A DNA stretch of 64,000 nt, from the NCBI RefSeq assembly GCF_024053505.1, contig NZ_JAMXQS010000005.1:1-64000 (forward strand). The letters are read 5' to 3'. Below the pieces are notes generated by a model that saw only the letters and a list, made by a program, of their open reading frames with translations, was not told the DNA's origin and searched no databases. The stretch is from Mesorhizobium liriopis. Its GTDB lineage: Bacteria > Pseudomonadota > Alphaproteobacteria > Rhizobiales > Rhizobiaceae. Shown piece by piece: positions 54,337 through 63,824 of this stretch (the first letter of the stretch is position 1; the number at the start of each line of letters is the position of its first letter). The translations under genes and the position numbers were made by a program.

Positions 54337-55113
54337 ATGAATAGGCGTCTCATCGCCCGTCTCGATGTCAAGATGGAACATCTGATCAAGGGCGTACACC
54401 TTGAGGGCTGGCGCAAGATGGGGGACCCGAGAGAGCGAGCGCGCGCCTACTACTCTCAAGGCGCGGATGAACTTCTGTACATGGATGTCGTCGCCAGCTT
54501 GTACGGGCGCAACAACTTGTCAGGCATTGTCCGGCAAGTCGCTTCAGAAGTGTTCGTGCCAATCACCGTCGGTGGCGGCATCCGTAGCCTCGACGCGGTT
54601 CGCGAACTTCTTTCCGTCGGCGCGGACAAGGTGGCCGTCAACACCGCTGCAACGATCGATCCCACTATTCTCAGCGTCATCTCTGACACTTATGGATCAC
54701 AGGCAACTGTTCTTTCCATCGAGGCCAAGCGTCAGCCAAATGGGGGATGGGAGGCGATGACCGACAATGGTCGCAACCATTCTGGCCGTGACGCGGTCGC
54801 TTGGGCGGTTGAAGGTCAGAAGCATGGCGCGGGTGAAATCCTGATTACCTCCATCGATCAGGATGGAACTGGTCGCGGCATGGATGCCGCACTAATAGCG
54901 AGTGTCGCGCGTGAGGTTGACATCCCTGTAATCGCTTCCGGCGGCGTTGGAGCCGCAAGCGACGTCGTCAAAGTACTGTCGAACCCTGATGTCAGCGCTG
55001 TCGCGATCGCCGGAGCGCTGCACCGCGATAAGCTTACGCTCGCTGACGTTCGCACGGCTTGCCGATCGGCAGGTATAGCGACCCGCTCCACTGAACTTGA
55101 GGTAGCTGAATGA
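54337..55113 (+). CDS. HisF-like cyclase homologue, partner of the amidotransferase
   Basis: A 258-residue HisF-type TIM barrel. The N-terminal Asp (D10 in ARLDVKMEHLIKG) is kept, but the second catalytic Asp of true HisF is Glu here (E129 in LSIEAKRQ). Phosphate-site motifs ITVGGGIRSLDAV, SIDQDGTGRGMD and VIASGGVGAASDV remain. The location in a sugar operon and the D-to-E change point to an ammonia-channelling role rather than histidine synthesis. Start by AGAGGCAGG site; ATGA overlap with hisH-like. Confidence 0.87.
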   Translation: MNRRLIARLDVKMEHLIKGVHLEGWRKMGDPRERARAYYSQGADELLYMDVVASLYGRNNLSGIVRQVASEVFVPITVGGGIRSLDAVRELLSVGADKVAVNTAATIDPTILSVISDTYGSQATVLSIEAKRQPNGGWEAMTDNGRNHSGRDAVAWAVEGQKHGAGEILITSIDQDGTGRGMDAALIASVAREVDIPVIASGGVGAASDVVKVLSNPDVSAVAIAGALHRDKLTLADVRTACRSAGIATRSTELEVAE

Positions 55114-55742
55114 GCGCGCGCACTGTCGTCGTCGACTACGGCATCGGCAATGTCTTTTCCGTTTGCAATGCGTTGCGTGCGTCGGGCATTGATGCTGAAC
55201 TGACTGGTTCGTTATCTGCGGTCCGAGATGCGGACCGCGTGATCCTACCAGGCGTCGGCGCGTTCGCTCGCGCTATGGATGCGCTCAATGAAAAGGGGTT
55301 GTCTGATACGTTGCGTCGTTATGTCGATACAGGTCGCCCATTCCTCGGTATCTGCATCGGCATGCAAGTCCTTATGGAGCGCAGTGAAGAATTTGGCGAG
55401 CACGCGGGTCTCGGCTTCGTGCCGGGAAGCGTCGAACGTATTCCGGACACCGCATCGAACGGTGATCATCTCCGCGTTCCCCATATAGGTTGGGCACCGC
55501 TCCATGGCAGCAAGAGCTGGGAAGAGACATCGTTATCAGATGTCGCCGATGCCGCCGTGTACTTTGTCCATTCGTATCATTGCGTACCGAACGATCCCAC
55601 TCATCGTATCGCGCACGCTGACTACGGCGGACGCAAAATCACTGCGGCTATCCGACAAGAGAACATTTTTGGAGTGCAGTTCCATCCCGAGCGTAGTGGT
55701 GACGCTGGCCAGAAAGTTTTACGGGCCTTTACGGCGCTGTGA
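55110..55742 (+). CDS. HisH-like glutamine amidotransferase, partner of the HisF homologue
   Basis: A 210-residue class I glutaminase. The nucleophile is C82 in LGICIGMQVL, and the His-Glu of the triad are in QFHPERSG near 193-195. The VVDYGIGNVFSV N-terminus is HisH-typical. It should hydrolyse glutamine and pass ammonia through the HisF-like barrel to the PP-loop enzyme. Overlaps with genes on both sides indicate coupled translation. Confidence 0.87.
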   Translation: MSARTVVVDYGIGNVFSVCNALRASGIDAELTGSLSAVRDADRVILPGVGAFARAMDALNEKGLSDTLRRYVDTGRPFLGICIGMQVLMERSEEFGEHAGLGFVPGSVERIPDTASNGDHLRVPHIGWAPLHGSKSWEETSLSDVADAAVYFVHSYHCVPNDPTHRIAHADYGGRKITAAIRQENIFGVQFHPERSGDAGQKVLRAFTAL

Positions 55743-56413
55743 CGGATACCGTGACACCTCGCATCCTCTGCTTCGGCGCCGGCGGTCACGCTGCAGTTGT
55801 AGTGGACCTCCTCCAGTTAATCCAAGCACGCGGCGAGGCTGAACTACTTGGACTTGTTGCCGAACCGGGCGCCGAGACCCATGTTTTGGGAGCGCCGATT
55901 GTAGGAAGCGACGCCGCGCTGGTCTCGCTTGCTACCACGCTCGGTGCAACGCACTTCGTTGTAGCCATCGGCACGATTCGAGGTGGGGCCACGCTGCGCA
56001 TGCGCCTTTTCGAGATGGGTGAAGCGGCAGGCTTGCTACCTTTCGTGGCAATTCATCCGACGGCAGTAGTGTCTGCCCATGCAACAATTGGGCCTGGCAG
56101 CGTTGTCATGGCAGGCGCAGTGTTGCAGGCTCGCGTTCATGTCGGTCGGAATGCAATCCTCAACACACGCTGCTCTATAGACCATGATTGCATTGTTGAG
56201 GATCACGCCCATCTTGCGCCGGGCAGCGTACTATCAGGCGGCGTGCGCGTTGGCATCGCTGCGCATGTAGGAACCGGCGCTGCTGTCATGCAAAATATAT
56301 GCATCGGAAGTGGCGCGACGGTCGCGGCGGGCGCCACCGTGGTACGAAACTGCGCTCCTTACGCAACCATCGCTGGAACGCCGGCCCGCCTTGTCCATGC
56401 GGCTCAGTCCTAA
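55739..56413 (+). CDS. NeuD-family sugar N/O-acyltransferase (LegH candidate)
   Basis: A 224-residue left-handed beta-helix acyltransferase. The N-terminal Rossmann-like piece (ILCFGAGGHAAVVVDLLQ) is the PglD/NeuD type, and hexapeptide repeats fill about 100-200 with the probable catalytic His in RCSIDHDCIVEDHAHLAPG. It starts with GTG overlapping the hisH-like stop. In legionaminic synthesis LegH acetylates the 4-amino group made by LegC; this gene is the only candidate nearby. O-acetylation of the finished sugar is the alternative. Confidence 0.8.
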   Translation: MTDTVTPRILCFGAGGHAAVVVDLLQLIQARGEAELLGLVAEPGAETHVLGAPIVGSDAALVSLATTLGATHFVVAIGTIRGGATLRMRLFEMGEAAGLLPFVAIHPTAVVSAHATIGPGSVVMAGAVLQARVHVGRNAILNTRCSIDHDCIVEDHAHLAPGSVLSGGVRVGIAAHVGTGAAVMQNICIGSGATVAAGATVVRNCAPYATIAGTPARLVHAAQS

Positions 56414-56436
56414 TGCCTTTGCTTGGAACTATCTAA

Positions 56437-57672
56437 ATGACGATACCCACTTCTCCACTTCATGCAATCGCCACCGGTCGCGATGGTTCAATGTTTGAAG
56501 CCGACATCGCAGCTCGAGCCGTCGAGGTGGCAGAGGCGGTAGGTGGCCGACGCATCCTTGCGGTTGGCGGAGCTGGGTCGATTGGATCTTCAACCGTTCT
56601 GCAATTGGCGCGACGGAGACCCGACGCGTTGCATATCATCGACCAAAACGAAAACGGCCTTGCCGAGCTCGTCCGCCAGTTACGCTCACAGCCCCAAACT
56701 TGGTCAGCGCGTGACTTCCAGACACTGCCGATCGACTATGGTTCGGGTGCCATGCGCCATTTCCTCGCGAGCCAGAAGCCCTACGATCTGGTCCTTAACT
56801 TCGCGGCCTTAAAGCATGTACGCTCGGAGAAGGACCCCTTCTCGACGCTGCAGATGTTCGAGACAAACCTCGTCAAGCAGGCGCGATTTATGGGTTGGCT
56901 GGCAGAGACTGGCTTTGCGGGTCGCTTGTTCACTGTCTCCACAGACAAGGCCGCCAATCCGTCTTCGATGATGGGTGCAAGTAAGCGCGTTATGGAGCAC
57001 ATCTTGTTTAATTCAAGTGTCGCCGCCACCTTGCAAGGCCCTAAGACTTCTGCACGCTTCGCCAATGTAGCATTTTCAAACGGTTCTCTGCTGCAAGGTT
57101 TCGAGAACCGCTTTGCGCGCGGAGAACCTCTCGCTGCGCCACTCGACACGCGACGCTATTTTGTCTCTCTGCAGGAGTCAGGAGAGTTATGTGCTCTCGC
57201 CGCGACTATAGCACCAGACCAGGCCGTTGTGATCCCGAAGCTTAATCCCGAAGATCACTTGGTACTCCTTCATGAAATTGCTGAGAAATTTCTTCGGCGG
57301 CACGGATTCGAGCCGGCCGCCTATACGGATGAGGCAAGCGCTTGTGCTAACGTTGCTGCAGAGCGGATGAAGGGCCGCTGGCCACTCCTCTTAACCGCAC
57401 TCGATACCGCTGGTGAGAAGCCGTATGAGGAATTCACAACGGCTGAAGAGACCACGTTTGAGATCGGCCTACCAAATCTGCGTGCCGTACGATACGCACC
57501 CGCTGAAAGGAGAGCTATCGATGACGCGATTAGACTGGCTTCAGACATGTTGAATGCTCGATCTGATGAAGGGCTTGATAAGGGTCATTTAAAGCAACTT
57601 ATTGCAGCGGTAGAACCAAGGTTTTTACAAACCCATCGCGACGCCGCGGCAAATCTCGATCAGCGCCTTTAG
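56437..57672 (+). CDS. legB: nucleotide-sugar 4,6-dehydratase, CapD/FlaA1 type (LegB candidate)
   Basis: A 411-residue extended short-chain dehydrogenase. NAD site VGGAGSIGSS at 43-52, LNFAALKHVRSEKDPFST for the sugar pocket, and the catalytic STDKAANPSSMMGASKRVME, where Met replaces the usual Tyr as in the CapD/FlaA1 class. It would convert UDP-GlcNAc or GDP-GlcNAc into the 4-keto-6-deoxy sugar used by LegC. The PtmE-like gene at 61124 favours the GDP form. Last gene of the plus-strand run that starts at 51862. Confidence 0.82.
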   Translation: MTIPTSPLHAIATGRDGSMFEADIAARAVEVAEAVGGRRILAVGGAGSIGSSTVLQLARRRPDALHIIDQNENGLAELVRQLRSQPQTWSARDFQTLPIDYGSGAMRHFLASQKPYDLVLNFAALKHVRSEKDPFSTLQMFETNLVKQARFMGWLAETGFAGRLFTVSTDKAANPSSMMGASKRVMEHILFNSSVAATLQGPKTSARFANVAFSNGSLLQGFENRFARGEPLAAPLDTRRYFVSLQESGELCALAATIAPDQAVVIPKLNPEDHLVLLHEIAEKFLRRHGFEPAAYTDEASACANVAAERMKGRWPLLLTALDTAGEKPYEEFTTAEETTFEIGLPNLRAVRYAPAERRAIDDAIRLASDMLNARSDEGLDKGHLKQLIAAVEPRFLQTHRDAAANLDQRL

Positions 57673-58128
57673 ATACAGAAGGTCAAAGAGTGCGAAATGT
57701 AACGAGCAAAAGCCCAAGGTGTGGGGAAATCAGCCGCTTTCACCTGCTAGAATTCTGAGGTGAAAACGTCTGGATGCGAAGAAGATTATCCATTTTCTTA
57801 AGACATTCTCTCCTCTCGCGTATCAACCAACCTCTATAGATTTCCTGCCTTGGCAATTTTCTGTCTTCCCCGGGCACTCGTTGATTTTTGGCATTTCGTT
57901 GCGAGCATCCAAAAAAGTTCGATGGTCATCTAGGTGCGACCGAACGTTCATGATCAATCCATCAGAAACTCGTGGGCACTTTTACTAACTGCTCCGTATT
58001 CTAACTCTTCTCTCTATATATTCGCCATACCTATTTATGTCATGTACCACGCTCACGATACCGCGACAGCAATCAAGCGTTAGAGCGACAATCTGAACAC
58101 CGAACTTGCTGCGCTGGCTACATGCTTA
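57673..58128. other. 456-bp gene-free stretch before an IS5-like element
   Basis: AT-richer sequence with stops in all frames. No gene, hairpin terminator or RNA is convincing. It follows the end of legB and precedes the IS. Confidence 0.45.
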
Positions 58129-59031
58129 GAGCCTGTTTGGAAAACCATGTTTGCTGGATTCCTCTGCGAGACCGGCTGTGATCCAAGCTCTGGATGTGGA
58201 CACCAGAGCAGCGGGGCCGAATGGCCAAGATCGCGAAAGACGAAGCGCTACCCGTTGGACCTGACGGACGAGGAGTGGCAGCGGATGGCGCCCTTGATGC
58301 CGAAGCCCGGGCGGCGCGGGCGGGCGCGCGAGATCGAGTTTCGCGAGGCGATCAACGCGTTGCGCTATCTGGTGTGCTCAGGCTGCGGGCGGCGGATGTT
58401 GCCGGTTCATTTCGGGAATTGGCGCACGGTCTATGACTGGTTCCGGGAACTGGCCCGGGTATTTTTGTTCCAGACGATCCACGACATCGAACTGATGCTC
58501 GATCGCGAGCGGGCTGAGCGAGAGGCGAGTCCAACGGCAGCGGTCGTGGATAGCCAGTCGGTCAAGGCTCCGCACGCTGCGGCAAGGGATTGCGACGCGA
58601 ACAAGACGATCGTTGGGCGCAAGCGCCACAGCGCGGTCGACATTGACGGAAGCCTGCTGATAGTCAATCTGACCCCGGCCCACATCGCAGACAGCGTCGG
58701 TGCGATGACCGTTCTCGACGCGATCCGCAAGCCATGGCCCTGGCTCAAGCATCTCTTCGCCGATGCCGCCTACGACCGCCGCAAGCTGATGGACAAGGCC
58801 GCCTGGCTCGACTTCGTCGTCGAGATCATCCGTCGCCGTGACGGCACCGAGAGCTTCGAGGTCCTGCCCGGCGCTGGGTCGTCGGGCGGACTTTCGGATG
58901 GATGATCCGCTGGCGGCGCCTCGTGCGAGACTACGAGCGACGCATCGACGTCTCAAGGGCAACGATCCTCGTCGCAATGGGTGCAAACCTTAAGCGAATA
59001 TATGCCCATCCCTGAAGTTCCAAACAGGATC
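58129..59031. mobile_element. IS5-family element, about 900 bp, inserted at an IS481 end
   Basis: Inverted ends GAGCCTGTTTGGAA (left) and GATCCTGTTTGGAA (right, read inward) enclose a broken transposase. CTTAG occurs at both boundaries (58125-58129 and 59031-59035), so the exact end may shift by one base. The right copy of CTTAG overlaps the outer end of the adjoining IS481 element. Confidence 0.72.
58221..59013 (+). pseudogene. IS5-family transposase, frameshifted
   Basis: The start is at ATG 58221 (MAKIAK). An extra A near 58238 shifts it into the frame YPLDLTDEEWQRMAPLMPKP. DSQSVKAPHAAARDCDANKT and LFADAAYDRRKLM follow. A missing base near 58868 shifts the end (TFGWMIRWRRLVRDYERR, ending YAHP). 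The catalytic Glu expected in VVERTFGW is Gly (VVGRTFGW). Not functional. Confidence 0.78.
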
Positions 59032-60067
59032 TTAGGTGTTAAGTCCCGGCATTTGGTGGACCGGATTGATGATGAACCGGTCTGGCTCTGATAACCAGAT
59101 CCTGATGATGTATTCGTAGGATGTGAGGCCACTGAGCGCCTTCAACCGGCGACCGAAGTTGTAGGTAGCCATGAAGTTGGCGAGGTGCGCTCGAAGCTGG
59201 TCGTGGCTCTCGTAATGCAAGCGTTTGACGGTCGCCTCCTTGATCGTCCGGTTCATCCGCTCGCGCCTCGCCCTTAGTCCAAGGATGGTTCGGCTTGGTG
59301 AAGCGGTGCTCATTACCGTTGGCTTCGCAGATCATGTCGAAGCGCATCTGGCGCGACCAGGCGGTTCAGCAATGAAGAGCTTCTTCTCACCGCTGAAGAC
59401 CGAACGGACAGCCAGCAAGGTCTATCGAACCCGAAACGAAGCGCGTGCCGACGTCTTAGATTACATCGAGCGCTTCTACAACCCGCGCACGCGGCATTCG
59501 AAACTGGGCTACATCAGTCCCATGGAGTTCGAAGCTAGCGTTATGCTAGCTAAACCCGCTGTCCGCGAAACCGGCAGCGGCTCACCTCAGCAATATCGAG
59601 GTGGAAAAGCCGATCGGGTAACGTTTGAAGCGCTGTCGCTTGGGCTTGTCGCCTTCGATTTCCGGTAAGCGGGAAATGCCATGCCGCTGGAGGCAGCGGT
59701 CCAGCGCTGATCGGGTCAGGTGCGGGATCGTCGGTTGCAAGGTGTCGACGCAATCATCCAACGGTAGAAGAGTGTGCCGGCGAGACGCGACAACCATTGC
59801 CTCCTTGGCCTCACTCAGTGTGGTGGAGCGTGGCTCCTTCGGCCTGGTCTTCAGGTCCTCCAAAGTCTGACGCTTACGCCACTTGGCCACCGTCTTCGGG
59901 TTGATACCGGCTCCCGGCTCAGCGTCGCGAGCGAAGCTTGCGATCGCTGTATTGCGGCTCGGATGGCGTGCGTGGTCGTGGCGCTGCCATGACGAACCTG
60001 TCCCATACGGTTTCCTTCCATTCCAACGAAAGGATCACACCATCAAACCTTGGAATCAAACACCTAA
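59032..60067. mobile_element. IS481-family element remnant split by an IS3 fragment
   Basis: Outer ends TTAGGTGTT (59032) and AACACCTAA (60059-60067) are inverted. On the minus strand the N-terminal part of an IS481 transposase is readable at about 59590-60000 (TLLPLDDCVDTLQPTIPHLT, SALDRCLQRHGISRLPE) and the C-terminal part at 59039-59340 (FTKPNHPWTKG, then MNRTIKEATVKRLHYESHDQ, FIINPVHQMPGLNT). The central catalytic region is gone, replaced by the IS3 piece. Confidence 0.75.
59347..59600 (+). pseudogene. IS3-family (IS407-like) OrfB C-terminal fragment
   Basis: Reading SAMKSFFSPLKTERTASKVY, then ARADVLDYIERFYNPRTRHS and LGYISPMEFEA, is the C-terminus of an IS407-type transposase. It is embedded within the IS481 remnant, with no start of its own. 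Confidence 0.72.
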
Positions 60068-60208
60068 CGCACCGGCTGCTTCGCCAACTAGCAATCGTTA
60101 TGATCAATGCATCGTAACAGCAGCTCATCTGATTGCCGATAGTATCCTGAAGGGTCATATTCCACGCCAGCCTTCTACCGAATGAGAGGACGACTGTCTG
60201 TGGACTGA

Positions 60209-60919
60209 TCAAGATGCCGTACGCTGCCTCATAAGACTCTCAGCACGCAGGAAGTCTGCTTCCGTATCTATATCTACGGATCGAGTATCTGGCATAATAT
60301 GCGCAACAACATCAGTAGAAAGCACAGCCTCACGCTCCCGGAATGTTCGAGGGCGGATTACGTACACGGCTCCGTTGACAACGTGTAATTGATGCAGATC
60401 TTGAGATCGTTGATAGCCAGTTGTGGGTGGCATGAAAGGCGTAGCCTTACCATTTAGGTCGATTTTGAACATATGGGCCGGGTGATGGGGCGCTGCGGAA
60501 ACGGTAATTCCACAATCAGCCCCCGTATCTTTAACAAGGGTCACGATTGCGTCGATATCCTCGCTCAAGCGAAGCGGTGACGTCGGTTGAAGTAAGCAGA
60601 GCAAGTCTGGAATTTCACCTGTTTTGTCCTCCAACCAGTCAAGGGCGTGAGCTATTACCGAGACATGCGAAGAGTTATCTCCGGATAATTCTTGTGGTCG
60701 CATGAACGGCACTTCGCCACCGGCTGCCTTTGCCGCTTCAGCAATCGCAGGATCATCCGTTGAAACGATCACACGGCTAATTGACTTGGCGCCTTGAGCG
60801 GCATCAACTGTCCAAGCGACAAGAGGGCGCCCAGCCAAAGGGCGGACGTTCTTACCCGGCAGACGTTTTGAGCCACCCCGGCCTGTGATAAGCGCGACGC
60901 ATGTATCGCCTCGACTCAT
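60209..60919 (-). CDS. neuA: CMP-nonulosonate synthetase (NeuA/LegF-like cytidylyltransferase)
   Basis: A 236-residue cytidylyltransferase. The nucleotide motif ITGRGGSKRLPGKNVRPLAG near the N-terminus, SRVIVSTDDPAIAEAA, LLCLLQPTSPLR and the C-terminal DIDTEADFLRAE metal region are all present. It activates legionaminic or neuraminic acid with CTP for transfer. The start has a GGGAG site. It is on the minus strand, isolated between the IS481 remnant and the PtmE-like gene, yet completes the pathway. Confidence 0.88.
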   Translation of the reverse strand: MSRGDTCVALITGRGGSKRLPGKNVRPLAGRPLVAWTVDAAQGAKSISRVIVSTDDPAIAEAAKAAGGEVPFMRPQELSGDNSSHVSVIAHALDWLEDKTGEIPDLLCLLQPTSPLRLSEDIDAIVTLVKDTGADCGITVSAAPHHPAHMFKIDLNGKATPFMPPTTGYQRSQDLHQLHVVNGAVYVIRPRTFREREAVLSTDVVAHIMPDTRSVDIDTEADFLRAESLMRQRTAS

Positions 60920-61123
60920 CGCATCGTCTCCCTCTTCGCGGGCTTAAGTCTAGCATCGCACTTCCTCACCCCATCGCACTTCCTGATCAATCTGTCGACC
61001 CAAAGACGGACTACCCGAACGCAGTAAGCTGACAGCTAGATTCGATGCGCATGGGCATTGAATGTTGCGTTCTACGGCTCCTTCAGCCATGGGTGGCACT
61101 TACTTTTGCACTAGGGTGAAAGA

Positions 61124-62188
61124 ATGCGTGAACTACTTGGTGCGATATGCCTCAAGCCCAATCAGCTGGTCTCCGATGCAGTTGCGTGCATTGAAGCGAG
61201 CGGTGGCGAAATCGCCCTCGTAATAGACGAGCAAGGTAGGCTTCTCGGAACGATCACCGATGGCGATATCCGCCGAGGGTTGCTGCGCGGTGTAAGTTTG
61301 GAAACCCCAGCCCTTGAAGTTACGAACCAAAGCCCACGAACGGTGCGCGAGGGTACGCCACGTTCGGATATCCTGACACTTCTTCGGCGCGAGCAAATTG
61401 GTCAGGTGCCAGTACTTTCGAGTAAAGGCATGGTGATAGATGTTCTTTTCGCCGACGAGCTCACTCACCCCTTATCTGAAGACCATACAGTAGTGATTAT
61501 GGCAGGTGGGCTCGGCACACGGCTGCGGCCGATAACAGAAACTATACCCAAGCCTATGATCCCGGTGGGAGGGCGGCCCATCCTTGAAATTATTATCGAG
61601 CAATTTGCTCAACAGGGTTTTCGCAAGGTCACTCTTTGCCTGAATCATTTGGCTGAAATCATTCAAGATCACTTTCAGGATGGGACCCGGTTTGGCGTAC
61701 AGATAGAATATGTCAGAGAGAGCAAACGCATGGGCACTGCTGGCGCTTTATCGCTGCTTAGCCCCGCTCCTTTACAACCCATGATAGTGATGAACGGCGA
61801 CATTCTTACTTCGGTAAATTTCAATCAATTACTTTCATTCCATCGCGAGAATGACGCGATCGCCACAATGGGGCTTAATCGTTATCAGTATCAGTTACCA
61901 TACGGCGTCGTTGATGTGCATAAACATCACATAGAACGCTTCACTGAGAAGCCAGTCTATGACTTCTTTGTTAATGCCGGTATTTATGTGATCAGCCCGG
62001 CAGCCCTCAATCTGGTGCCACATGACATTTTTTTCGATATGCCAAGTCTGTTTGAACTCGTTCCAACGAGTCAACGCGTTGCTTTCCCCATACATGAATA
62101 CTGGCTAGATATAGGGCGCCACAACGATCTTGAGAAAGCTACTCAAGAGTACATACTACATTTCGGAAATACAAAATCATCATCATAA
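61124..62188 (+). CDS. ptmE: CBS-domain sugar-1-phosphate nucleotidyltransferase (PtmE-like)
   Basis: A 354-residue protein with two CBS motifs in the first 115 residues (LVIDEQGRLLGTITDGDIRR, then VPVLSSKGMVIDVLFADEL) and a nucleotidyltransferase domain from about 122 (VIMAGGLGTRLRPITETIPK, VMNGDILTSVNF, YWLDIGRHNDLEKA). This architecture is that of PtmE, the enzyme making GDP-glucosamine for legionaminic acid in Campylobacter. It is divergent from neuA. If the match holds, the island uses GDP-linked precursors. Confidence 0.8.
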   Translation: MRELLGAICLKPNQLVSDAVACIEASGGEIALVIDEQGRLLGTITDGDIRRGLLRGVSLETPALEVTNQSPRTVREGTPRSDILTLLRREQIGQVPVLSSKGMVIDVLFADELTHPLSEDHTVVIMAGGLGTRLRPITETIPKPMIPVGGRPILEIIIEQFAQQGFRKVTLCLNHLAEIIQDHFQDGTRFGVQIEYVRESKRMGTAGALSLLSPAPLQPMIVMNGDILTSVNFNQLLSFHRENDAIATMGLNRYQYQLPYGVVDVHKHHIERFTEKPVYDFFVNAGIYVISPAALNLVPHDIFFDMPSLFELVPTSQRVAFPIHEYWLDIGRHNDLEKATQEYILHFGNTKSSS

Positions 62189-62559
62189 CGGTTGAAATTG
62201 AACTCTTGTATGAGGCAGTTAGGATACTTCACCGAACGTCTCTTGTCCAAGTTGTAGATTGCGGCCCGCTGTTGACAGTCGTGTTCATTGAATAGGGTTT
62301 GGCAGTTCTCTCCAGAGCAGGGAAAACCTGACGTTTGGACGAGCGGTTGATCCCATACTCTCGCGGTTAAGATTTTTGTCAGGAAAGGTGAACTCCTAGA
62401 GCAGTGGAGGGCAGGCTCCGCCTGACGCCCACCTGTCGACAGACGATTAGTGTAGCCCGTGGGTTCTAGAGGCCACCTGATCGCCCCCCCCACTGGGTAG
62501 TACGGATTGAATGTTAGTTCATGGTTGGTTTTGGTGCCATGATGAGCTTGGCCGGCAGA
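62189..62559. other. gene-free stretch between ptmE and an IS3 remnant
   Basis: No convincing gene in either strand; readings are short and unlike known families. It may hold the ptmE terminator and the outer end of the IS3 element, which I could not place exactly. Confidence 0.4.
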
Positions 62560-63696
62560 GCTGGTCGGGTCAGCGCACCCGGCGAAGCAGCCAACGAGGG
62601 TACGAACACGTCGGGTTCTGGGGTTTGTAGCCCAGCGAGCCGTGAAGCTGAACGGTGTTGAAGCGCCTTCGCCAACTCTCGATGATGATCTAGGCCTCGT
62701 GCAGGCTGCGGAACACCTCGCCATCGAGCAGTTCGTTGGGCAGGCCAGCGCTGAACCGCTCTACAAAGCTGTTCTCACACGGGCTACCGGGAGCAATGTA
62801 GGCGGTTTTGGCACCCACGCCCTTGATCCACACCTGCACGCTCTTGGCGACGAACTTCGGCCCGTTGTCGGAACGAACATGCTCCTGAACACCGCGTGAG
62901 GCACGAACAGGTCCGACAGCACGTCGATGACGTCATGGGCCTGGAGCTTTCGCGCCACCCGGATCGCCAGACACTCGTGGGTGAACTCGTCGATCACGTT
63001 CAACATCCTAAACTTGCGCCGGTTGTGGGTACGGTCTTCCACGAAGTCGTGGCTCCACAAGTGAGCCCGGCGCTCCGGCCTGAGCTGAATTCACGAGCCG
63101 TCGTTGAGCCAGAGCCGCCCACGCTTGGGCTGCTTGGCAGGGATCTTCAGCCCCCCTCGGCGCCAGATCCGCTCGACGCGCTTGTCGTTCACCACCTAGC
63201 CCGCATCGCGAAGCGGAGCTGAGATCTTTCTGTAGCCGTGAACCCCCATACCGTCAGGCCAGCTCGAACAGCTCAGCTGTGAGCTGCTCTTCGTCGTCGG
63301 TGCCCCGCGGCACTTGGCGCTGTATTGAGCGATGCTGTCCGAGACCACGGCAGACGCGCCGCTCCGACAGGTTCAGCACTTGAATGACATGCTCAATACA
63401 GGCGCGCCGGCGATCGGGGCGAGAGTGTTTCCCCTTGCCGCCTTCGCCAAGATCAGCTTGTCGAGCGTGAGATCGGCAACTGCTTTTCGCAATAGCTGGT
63501 TCTCCGTATTAAGCTCTGTGAGCCGCTTCACCTGGTCAAGGTTCAGCCCACCGGACTCCTTTCACCAGCGATAGTAGATCACTTCTGTCACGCCGATTGA
63601 GCGAACCGCCTCCGTCACCGGCCTACCTTGCGCCGTCAGCACATCAACCTGCCGTAGCTTCGCAGCGACCTCTTCAGGCTTGGATCGCTTGGCCAT
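62560..63696 (-). pseudogene. IS3-family element transposase genes, broken
   Basis: OrfA starts at 63696 with an AAGGAGGACGG site (MAKRSKPEEVAAKLRQVDVL) and meets a stop after IYYRW. The next pieces (NTENQLLRKAVADLTLDKLI, then HDFVEDRTHNRRKFRMLNVI, HECLAIRVARKLQAHDVIDV) are in several frames. The C-terminal RRFNTVQLHGSLGYKP ends near 62630. Multiple stops and shifts make it inactive. It shares its core with the remnant at 29980. Confidence 0.75.
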
Positions 63697-63824
63697 CTTC
63701 CGTCCTCCTTCAGTCTCTCAAAGCGATACTTCAGGGCCAACCAGTTCAATGGGGAGGATTAGTCTCCCGTTTCGCACCACGAATCTGCCAAAGTAGTGCG
63801 ACATGCCTTCATGCATTTGAATGC

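Noticed and set aside
54337-55742. Histidine biosynthesis genes hisF and hisH
   Set aside because: No other his genes are near; they are fused by overlaps to an amidotransferase/NeuD operon and HisF has a catalytic Asp-to-Glu change.
57673-58128. tRNA or small RNA gene in the AT-rich gap
   Set aside because: I could not fold a cloverleaf or see a promoter-terminator pair by eye.
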